Shown here piece after piece: positions 35,453 through 43,319 of a stretch of 64,000 nt of DNA. The stretch is from positions 2,195,001 to 2,259,000 of the forward strand of contig JAYJMM010000100.1 of the NCBI GenBank assembly GCA_037349105.1. The letters are read 5' to 3'. A program made the translations under genes and the position numbers. The notes beneath the pieces are model-generated. The model searched no databases. It worked only from the letters and a program-made list of their open reading frames with translations, and was not told the origin of the DNA. Positions within the stretch are counted from its first letter, which is position 1, and every line of letters begins with the position of its first letter. The DNA is from Limnomonas spitsbergensis. Lineage: Eukaryota > Chlorophyta > Chlorophyceae > Chlamydomonadales.

Positions 35453-36410
35453 ATGGATTTTCTTGGTTGGTCGGATGAAGAATTCAGTAGCTTGAACTGT
35501 GTAAAACTAGATTATATTGAAGAGCTGGTCCTGCCAGTTGGAAAGCTGGCTTGTTCGTTGGATGTCTGTCGCCAGACTGGCGCTTGGTGTGGTGGACAGG
35601 CTGTCAGTGGGCTTGCTGAATGGCTAATGCACAGGCAGGCAGGCTGGCATTAGCTGCTGTACAATAGGATAGGATTGGAATGCTTTGTGGACAGCTGGCA
35701 AACCCTGATGGATGTTTGCTTGGCTTAGGAGTGGGGACCGCGCCAAAACGGCGGTAACTGGAGGGAATTCTGAAGGGTAGGTTCCTAGGTTGAGAGGGAT
35801 TGCTTCAATGGTGGATGGCAGCTGGATCCTGGAGGGAAAGGGTAGGCGCTGAGAGCGGTGGATGCTCTTGTACAGGCTGTGTTTCCGAAATACACTGATA
35901 TGGATGGCAGGCGGCAAGGCTGGTCCAGAGGCCTAGCTTTTACGTCGGATCAGAGATCTCTGGGTCGGATCAAGTGTTTCAGTACGTTTTTGATGACGCA
36001 GGGTGTTGCTGCGTCAGCACTCAGCAGCAGCAGCAGCTGCAGCGGCTACAGAGGCTGGTGATAGCAGGGGAGCGTATGGTGAATTTTGATTGGCGCTTCA
36101 AAGCTACAACTTCATGTCACACAATCAGAATCGCCCGACCCAAGCACCTCCTGCTGTCGCTGTCACTGTTGCGGGTGGCAGTGGGTGTGGGAAGTTTGAA
36201 CTTCCTCTCAAGGAAAATCGATACCTGATCCAAGCGCTGCTCATCCCTCAACTTGCTTGCAAAACCTTCTGTTACACTGACGTGGAGTATACACGCACAC
36301 CTGGACTCGCACACGGCCACCATTCAACTACCAGCTCGTTTTCTACCAACCAAATACAAACGCTTCGCTACTGCGGAGCTCATCTCGCACCCCTCATTCG
36401 ACTGTGAAAA
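35453..36410 (+). CDS. Possible COMM-domain protein gene, structure unresolved
   Basis: A first open block starts MDFLGWSDEEFSSLNCVKLD at 35453. A second (about 35984-36160, after a GTGTTTCAG acceptor) has a Gln run, then RMVNFDWRFKATTS. In the neighbouring frame from about 36125 it continues AVAVTVAGGSGCGKFELPL and LIQALL. The order (aromatic DWR motif, beta strands, Gly turn, L-x-x-L helix) is that of a COMM domain, most like COMMD8 from memory. The shift of frame within the domain is either a real frameshift, a sequence error or an unrecognised splice. Middle exons near 35858-35940 are uncertain. COMMD proteins act in endosomal cargo recycling. Confidence 0.33.
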
Positions 36411-37127
36411 GGGCATCGCAATCAGAACATAATTAAATCCAGATTTACGCTGCGTGCGTGCTTGTCTACCCCTTAAGAACTGGTGACCCTCTGCCTCACC
36501 CATCACAGCGAGCGATACGTGGCAACGGGATCTGGCCAAATCTGTGAGTCCTACCACTCTACGGTACGGAATCAAAGCAATCAATGGAAGAGTGGGCACC
36601 GCAGGTGTATCTGCAGCTTAGGCACTCCCTAAATGAGGGAGTCCTGCCACCACCACCATGCACAGGAGTGAAGCACTGGGACTGACCAGTTGCTGGAACC
36701 TCATAAGTGAATCCTTCCACCACCAACATGCATCAAGTATAATAAATAATTAAAGATTGGGATATCCGGCTGGGGAGCTAACTCAATCTGTAAACCCTGC
36801 GACCACCACTACCATGCACAAAATAAAGTAAAGCAATGCAGGGGAAATAAATGGGGACACACAGGTGGAGTTCTAAGTTTATGACCTGGACCGCCCTACC
36901 TCCCCCCCCTGAAACAGACAATTGAAGAGCCCCGCTCTCACCTCTCTCCCATCCAAGGCGTGCTGTCCTCAAACCCTGAAATGTCAGCGTTTTTTTCACG
37001 CCCTGATAAAGCTGCGGCGCTTGATTAGTCCTGATAGGCCTGTGTTGTTTGGACGCCTCTCTCCCCTCCTTCCTGGTGCCTGCAACCTCCAGATGGACCC
37101 TAGCACACATACAGAGCATGAGTCACA
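36411..37127. other. Intergenic DNA with tRNA A-box-like decayed repeats
   Basis: Four loose copies of a block ending in ACCACCACCATGCA lie at about 36535-36560, 36620-36665, 36700-36735 and 36780-36825; the last includes GGGGAGCTAACTCAATCTGT, resembling a tRNA 5' half. No gene is recognised in the remainder. Confidence 0.45.
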
Positions 37128-37230
37128 CACTATTTTGTCTTCATTGTCTTCCCTCTAGTTTCTATCAGACAGTTGGATGCCAAAGCGTCCGAGCCTTTTT
37201 ACCAGGGCCCGGAGGTGCTTAGTCATTAAA
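37128..37230 (+). mobile_element. 103-bp 5'-truncated LINE tail with target duplication
   Basis: The segment carries the family terminus (CCGAGCCTTTTTACCAGGGC, then CCGGAGGTGC and TCATTAAA). It is flanked by ACAGAGCATGAGTCACA (37111-37127) and ACAGAGCATGAGGCACA (37231-37247), a 17-bp duplication with one mismatch. This is strong evidence for target-primed insertion of a 5'-truncated copy. Confidence 0.85.
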
Positions 37231-37379
37231 ACAGAGCATGAGGCACAAAGCTGCGGAGGCCTTGCTTCTCCATGAACGTGGCTTTTGGTGAATGGTAATT
37301 CAGCACCGCGTGCCACCTGAGCCACTGCGCTCACTCAAGCAACCGTAGCTGACAGGACACTCAGTTCCTGTACCTATCT

Positions 37380-37475
37380 ACCTACCCCTCCCCCCCTCCC
37401 CTCCTTCCCTCCCTCCCTCCCTACCCCCACCCCACCCCCCCTCCCTACCAATCCCCCCCCCCCCCCCCCCCCATT
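37380..37475. repeat. C-rich tract ending in a long poly-C run
   Basis: CCTCCC and CCACCCC repeats lead into an uninterrupted run of about 20 C. Such a run is prone to length change and to assembly error. Confidence 0.85.
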
Positions 37476-37574
37476 GTACCCCCTTCCCTCCTCTCCCCCA
37501 CTTCCACCTCTCTCTCGATCTCTCTCCCCCTTTTCCTCTCTTTATAACCTGCTTGCTCATCATCTCTCTAACAA

Positions 37575-37925
37575 GATGCGACACTGCCTCTTGGGCAGGT
37601 TCTGGCATGGGCATCATGTGCAGCGCCCAGTGCACTTTTCTTACCACTCTCCCTCCCCCTCTCTCTTTCCTCACTCCTCTATCTCCTTCCCTATCTCACA
37701 TGACACGCTGCTGCCTCCAGGGCTGGCACCGGCATACGCAAGAAGTACAGCTCCCTGTCTCTCTCCATCTTAAGGTGCGTTGTTGCTGCTTCTGGGGCTG
37801 GCGCCGGAACGGGCAACACATGTTGCAATGATGGCTTTGGGATCATTTACCACGCCTCCATCCCTTTATTTCCCTCTTCTCTCTCTCTTTGAAGGTACGC
37901 TGCTGCTGCTTCTTGAGCAGGCGCC
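37575..37925 (+). repeat. Three decayed copies of calcineurin B exon 1
   Basis: Blocks at about 37579-37630, 37704-37755 and 37775-37835 match the leader and start of the real exon 1 (37900-37960). The counterparts of GGAATGGGCAACAAGTGC are GGCATGGGCATCATGTGC, GGCATACGCAAGAAGTAC and GGAACGGGCAACACATGT. Only the real copy combines the start codon, the open frame and the donor. Confidence 0.8.
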
Positions 37926-37928
37926 GGA

Positions 37929-40900
37929 ATGGGCAACAAGTGCAGCACTAATGGTCAGCTGGGTGGTCGGTTGACGCAAGATGACATCGCCAGGTTGCAA
38001 CGAAGGTGTGTGGGTTCAACAAAGAGCCTGGTGGAGTTTAGGGTTTAGGGTTTGATCCCCAATAGCCTAGTGGAGTTTGTGGCAACAGGCCTATGTACAG
38101 ATGATCAGCTGGGGAAGGGGGGAGGGGGGGGCGGTTGACGCGCGATAACTTCGCCAGGCTATAGAGAGGGCCAGTGGTTAAACAACCCACCTGGTGAAGC
38201 GCTATGACAGATCTACCTCTAATGAGGTGATCAGCTGGGGGAAGGGGCGGGTGGGAGGGGAGTCCCCTCAGTCTCACCGCCAGTGTTGCTATTATCGTCC
38301 TTCAGCTACAATTCAGCTACATCACGGTCTACGGCCGTGGGGGGCTGGTGCAGCAAGTCCTGCTGTTTGGGACACCGGCAATTAGGCCGGTCGATGTTTC
38401 GTCCCAATTGGCCCAACAGTGGCCGCCCGGCGGCCCCCTAAGCGTGGTCTGGTGCCCACTAATCACCTCCCTCCCTGATGACATGACAATGACACTCAAT
38501 CACTCATGCAGGTTTACCAGGCTGTCTGTTCAGTCCCCTCAGCGGCTCAGCCTCACATCCTTCCCTGAATGGCACTCAATCACTCATGCAGGTTTACCAG
38601 GCTGTCTGGCAACAGCAGCGGAAAGGTGTCCATCGGGCAGGTCAGTTCCAAGCCGGTTTTTAAAGGTTTTCAGTTTCAAAACCCTGAACCTTACATGCCA
38701 TATTACAATTCTCACACTGGGATGGGGATCGGGGGGTATGAACAGGGTATGGGCAGGGTATGAACAGGGTATGAATCAGAGGGTCTCAGATTGTTGACCT
38801 CAAATCCTAAACCAGGGTGACGTTTGGCCATGTGAATCACATGGCCTAGTTAAGTGAGTTCTACAAAGGGAAACCAGGGTAGGCATGAATGGCGCGAAGG
38901 CCCATGCAGTGAGGATATGTGCAGCATTAAGACACTGGATATCGGAGTGCATGGGTGCTGGCCGCGCTATCCTTGGAGCTGATTACCACGCTTGCTCCTT
39001 TCCCGAATTGCAGATCCTGAGCATGGTGGAGCTAGGGGCCAACCCCTTCATCCCAAGGTGTGACGGATGTGCACCTGTAGATGCTGATCCAGTTACAACC
39101 CGATCCTGATCCAGACCTATCCGTCAGGTCTCAAGTCTGGATCCTGGACCCTGATCTGCAGGTCAAAGAATGAAAATGTTGAAGAATAAGGCAGATCCTG
39201 GTATTTGAAACTGTTGGGAACAAGTTCTGAATTTGAATTTGAATTTGACGGCCGCAAGGCCTCCTCAAGTCATCCAGCTGCTTTAATTCTTGAGGGGCCT
39301 CCTCAGTGTGCCTTCATAAATTGCTTATTGTTGTCCGTTTTTGCCTTGGGCTGCCTTGCTGTTGCTCCCGCTGGCGTGCTGCCCCTTGTTTATCCGCTTA
39401 ATCTGTATTCTTGCTCGCTCACTCTCAGGATTTTCCAAATGTTTGACAGTGACAAGGATGGGATGGTGAGTTCGGAGAGAGAGGACAGGGGCGGAGGTAT
39501 GGGTAGGGGAATTGGGGCAGGCAGGGAGGGTAGTGAAAGGGATCTTATGTGGTGGAGCACTACAACCCTTACCGATAGAAAGGGCAGGTGGGTCGGGGTA
39601 ATGGAAGGCTGAGGGAAGGATTCTCCACCTTCGATAGTGGCAAGGACGGGATGGTGCGTTGGTAGGGAGAGGACAGGGAGTAGGGGCAGGGAGGGGAAGG
39701 AGGGGGCCAGGGGGGAGGGATAGGGGAAGGCTGTGGGAAGGATTCTCGACCTTTGACAGTGGCAAGAACAGGATGGTGTGGTCTGTGGGGAAAAGGGGCA
39801 GGCCTGGGGGGGAGGGGGAAGGGAGGGGAAGGGGAATCGCTTATTGCAATGGAGTTTCAGGACAGAATTGGAGAGGGGTGTGATCAGATTTCAGATTCGC
39901 AGTCCATTGGGCGCCAACGAGGCGCTTGCTGGCGTGGGACTTGAGCCTGCAGGCCTCGATTTTTCCTGTCGTGCCACTGTTCCACTCTCACCTGCACCCT
40001 TCACATTTTCTCCTCACACATCCTCATACCTCCTCACACATCCTTAAACCTGCTCACACATCCTCATGCCTCCTCATTCCTCAAACATCCGTATACCCCC
40101 TCACACATCTTCATACCTCCTCACACATCCTCACACATCCTCACTCCTGCAACCTCCTTTTCATCACTTAGCTGTCACTGGAAGAGTTCACGATGGCGCT
40201 GGAGCTCTTCGGACGGCTCGATAACGAGGAGGAGCAGTACAAGTGTGAGTTGTAGTGTGATACTGTGATTGTATGGCAGTACGGGCACAGCGCACCATTG
40301 AGCGTCCACAGCCCCTACCGCAGTTCCAAAGCCTTGCCTCTATTTCCCTCATGCCTCCTAATCCCATGCGAGTGCATGGCCACATGCCTCGCATTCCTAT
40401 GCATGCATATGGACGCATGCCTCCTATTTGCATACGCGTACATGGCCGCATGCCTCGTATTCCCATGTGAGCACATGGCCGCATACGTGCGCATGGACCC
40501 ATGCATGCACATTGACTACCTCCTCGCTTGTCAAACCGTGAAATTGCCTCCCAGACCTGGATGAGGGCGACGTCGTTTCCACACGCCTGCACATGGCCCA
40601 ATACCTCACGTCTTCATGCTTGCACATGGCCACATGCATGCACATGGAACCATGCATGCACATGGACCCATATCACCGCTCCTCGTGTTCCCAACCGTGC
40701 ACATGGCTGCATGCATGCACATGGTCCCATGCACGCACATGGCTGCATACGTGCACATGGCTGCAATGCATGCACATGGTCCCATGCATGCACATGGCCC
40801 TATGCATGCACATGGCCCCATGCATGCACATGGCTGCATGCTTGCACATGGCTGCATGCATGCACATGGCCCCATGCGTGCACATGGCCCCATGCGTGCA

Positions 40901-42651
40901 CTTGGCTGCATGCGTGGACATGGCTGCATGCGTGCACATGGCTGCATGCGTGCACATGGCTGCATGCATGCACATGGCCCCATGCGTGTACATGGTCCCA
41001 TGCATGCACATTGCTGCATGCATGCACATGGCCCCATGCGTGCACATGGACTCATTCTTCACATTCCCAATTGTACAGTTGCCTTCAAGATCTATGACCT
41101 GGATGAGGACGGCGTCATATCATCTCAGGAGCTGTTCAAGACGCTGCAGGGCATGGTCGGGGCTCACTACTCTGAGGCGCAGCTGGAGCAGGTATGGGGG
41201 AAGGTGTGGAATGGTGTGGAGGTGTGAAGGACAGGTTTGGACGGATGGCTGGAGATGTAAGGATCAGGTGTGGACGTGTGGCTGCTGGAGGTGTGAGCGG
41301 ACGTCAAGGGGCTTGCATGGGGCGTTAGAGGGGGGCTTGCCTGCATACTGCATAGGAGGCTGATGCAGTTGCTTGCGTAAATGAAATGCCAGTAAGTATC
41401 AAGTTAGAATGAATAGGTTTCCATGTTCCATGCAATGGCGTCACCCGCATGCATCACCCATGCTGATTGGTTGCCCTTTGCAACCTTTATGGGGGCATTT
41501 CCCTGCTATCCCAGCCGAGGTCAGTCATATACCCCTACCCTCTCCATGATCAACTGTCCCTTGGATTGTCCTCAATCAACACGCTGACGGTACGCGGATG
41601 GTCCTCGGGTTTAGGTTTAAGTGACAAACACAATGACGGTACGGCATTTGATTTCAACCTGATTTCGAACTATCCATGGCGGTGCGAAATCATCTCCTCC
41701 TCTTTGCAGACTGCTCCCTACACCTTTGTGATAAAGAAATAAGAAAATAGACATTGACATGGTGACGAACTGTCGACAGCAATAGGGAATGACAGGGTTT
41801 GACCCCCTGTTCCATGGTGTCTGTTTTTGTCTGCTTTGCAGATATTTCTCAACACCTTGGTGGAGTTGGACCTTGACATGAATGACAACCTGTGTGTAGC
41901 AATATGCAATGGCAGAGTTTGGCACCCTGTTCCATGGTGTCTGCATACGTCTCCTGAGTTTGACCCCCTGGTCCATGTTGCCTGTATTCGTCTCCTTTGC
42001 AGATTGTTCTCAATACCATGGCCGAGTTCGACCTCGATGGTGACAATTGTCTGAGTCCAGAGGAGTTCAAGATGTTGCTGAGCAGGTGAAAGGGAGGAGG
42101 CGATGAGGGGAGCATTAGGGCCAAAAGGGGGGGGGGGGCTGAGGGGCTGAGGGGAGCATTAGAGCCAGGGGGGGGGGGGGGGGGGCTGAGGGGAGCATAA
42201 GTACCGGGGGGAAAGGGGGTGGGGGGGCTGAGGGGAGCATAAGAGCCAAGGGGGAGAAGGGGGTGGGGGGGGGCTGAGGGGAGGGAGGGGGGGCTGAGGG
42301 GCGGGAAAGCTGAGCAGGTGGGGGTAGGGGTGGGGGGATTGAGATGGGTTGAGAGGGAAAAGGGGGGCTGAGGAGAGGGAGAGGGCTGAGGGTGGGAGCT
42401 GTGGTGATTGAATGGAGGGAGAGGGGATGAGGGGGGAGGGAAGGGGGGCTGAGCAGGTAGAGGGGTGGGAGATGGGATGAGGGAGGGTGTAAGGATGGAT
42501 GGTCGGGGCAGAGGGGAGGGAGTGGGGGCTGAGGGGAGGGGCAACATTTTGCTGGTGCTGTTGGTGCTGAATCTGACTCCGCATCTCTCCTTTCTGACCC
42601 TACTTCTCCCACAGCTCCGACCTGCAGTCAAAATTCGCTTTATCGCTGTGA
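37929..42651 (+). CDS. CNB1: Calcineurin B, regulatory subunit of PP2B
   Basis: Exons: 37929-38005, 38592-38640, 39014-39057, 39429-39465, 40172-40244, 41079-41191, 42003-42085, 42615-42651. All have GT-AG ends and matching phases; the product is 170 residues, the usual length for this subunit. It begins MGNKCS, an N-myristoylation signal. Four EF hands follow. EF1 (residues 31-42) is degenerate, with Ser at position 1 and Gln at 12, so Ca binding is doubtful. EF2 (63-74, DSDKDGMLSLEE) and EF3 (100-111, DLDEDGVISSQE) are canonical. EF4 (141-152) has Asn for the usual Gly. LSMVELGANPF between EF1 and EF2 is typical of calcineurin B. It should bind a catalytic A subunit and activate it with Ca. 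Repeats in its introns are described separately. Confidence 0.93.
38038..38053. repeat. Telomere-like TTTAGGG tract
   Basis: Two TTTAGGG units lie in calcineurin B intron 1, just downstream of exon 1. Confidence 0.7.
38095..38280 (+). repeat. Decayed copies of exon 1 inside intron 1
   Basis: At 38100-38180, GATCAGCTGGGG followed by CGGTTGACGCGCGATAACTT mirrors exon 1's GGTCAGCTGGGTGGTCGG and TTGACGCAAGATGACATC. A shorter third copy starts near 38228. The copies carry stops and indels. Confidence 0.8.
38494..38530 (+). repeat. Decayed copy of exon 2 with its acceptor
   Basis: The ~36 bp from CACTCAATCACTCATGCAG through GTTTACCAGGCTGTCTG are identical to the real acceptor and exon 2 start 80 bp downstream (exon from 38592). 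The copy then diverges and lacks the EF1 loop. Two identical splice acceptors therefore compete. Confidence 0.9.
39612..39782 (+). repeat. Two decayed copies of exon 4 in intron 4
   Basis: Copies at 39615-39657 and 39737-39780 match the EF2 loop exon (39429-39465), for example TTCGATAGTGGCAAGGACGG against TTTGACAGTGACAAGGATGG. Both lack two bases, breaking the frame, and the donors are altered (GTGCGT, GTGTGG). Confidence 0.85.
40375..41050. repeat. ~18-bp GCATGCACATGG array in intron 5
   Basis: Dozens of units of CTGCATGCATGCACATGG with CCC/CTG and CGTG/CATG variants run to within 30 bp of the exon 6 acceptor (41078). At 40525-40590 lies a decayed copy of exon 6 itself, with GACCTGGATGAGGGCGACG against the real GACCTGGATGAGGACGGCG. 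Three looser copies of the acceptor flank sit around 40600-40700. The array appears to have grown from the intron end. Confidence 0.9.
41704..41960 (+). repeat. Two decayed copies of exon 7 in intron 6
   Basis: The real exon 7 (42003-42085) is preceded by copies beginning at about 41710 and 41842. The second keeps the CTTTGCAG acceptor and an open frame reading FLNTLVELDLDMNDNLC, against VLNTMAEFDLDGDNCL in the real EF4. It lacks a clear donor. Each copy brings ~130 bp of flank containing GTTTGACCCCCTGTTCCATG. Confidence 0.88.
42105..42560. repeat. G-run repeats in intron 7
   Basis: Imperfect units of GCTGAGGGGAGCATNAG with G-runs up to about 17 fill most of intron 7. The transcribed strand is the G-rich one, so RNA quadruplexes are possible. 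Confidence 0.85.
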
Positions 42652-42785
42652 TTGAGCCATGCTGGATGGAGGGTCTGAGAACGGCCGCCTGCTTGAGGGA
42701 GAGGTTGGCTACCGCCTGGCTCTCTATGGGTACAGGTTGGAAGAGCGACATGGCATGTCAGCTGCCGCCTGCTTGAGGGAGAGTC

Positions 42786-42790
42786 TGTAA
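42786..42790 (+). terminator. TGTAA polyadenylation-type signal
   Basis: TGTAA lies 135 bp past the calcineurin B stop; it is the usual poly(A) signal of volvocine green algae. It follows a ~95-bp duplicated piece of the 3' region (GCCGCCTGCTTGAGGGAGAG twice, near 42684 and 42764). Confidence 0.45.
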
Positions 42791-43319
42791 GCAGTATGGC
42801 TCTCGATGGGTGCTGGGGTGAAGGCAGCAGCACAGCATTTATAAAGCTGCTACTGTACCGTTGGAGCGTATTTTCTTTTTATCATTTCCGGAAGCATGAG
42901 CTGTAGTGTTGCTGGTGGTGGTTCGCATGCAGTGGTGTGACTCCGCCCCCGCTGCCTGCCTCGCTGTGGGTTGACTCGTAGAGAAGTGAAGGTCGGGGTG
43001 AAAGTAGCATTTGCACTGTAGTTTCCCTGCATTGTTCTGGAAGCAGTAATGTTCTGGGCGGTGGCTTTCACGCAGTGTTGTAGCACTGGCCCTGCCCCTA
43101 CCCTGAATTCTGAAGTCAGCTGCACTCGTACAAAATGCATGAAGTTATTTGGCCAGACTGTCCTAGTGGGACGTCGGAGTGTGGAAACCGGAGTGGAAAC
43201 ACCGGCTTCGGATTTTAACGATTAGCTAGGCCTCAAAGCTGCTTCGACGCCTCGACAGTGCTTCGACACACAATCCCGCCACAAGGCTTAATCTTTCTGA
43301 ACAACAGGACAACCCAGAT
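42791..43319. other. Region between calcineurin B and the PP1 inhibitor
   Basis: Two decayed ~150-bp copies (near 42870-42990 and 43010-43110) share TGTAGTGTTGCTGG-like and GAAGCA motifs. The rest should contain the promoter of the next gene. No gene is recognised. Confidence 0.4.

Noticed and set aside
41849..42751. A 300-codon minus-strand Pro-rich frame
   Set aside because: It is antisense to the G-run repeats of calcineurin B intron 7 and overlaps verified exon 7 and exon 8 on the other strand.
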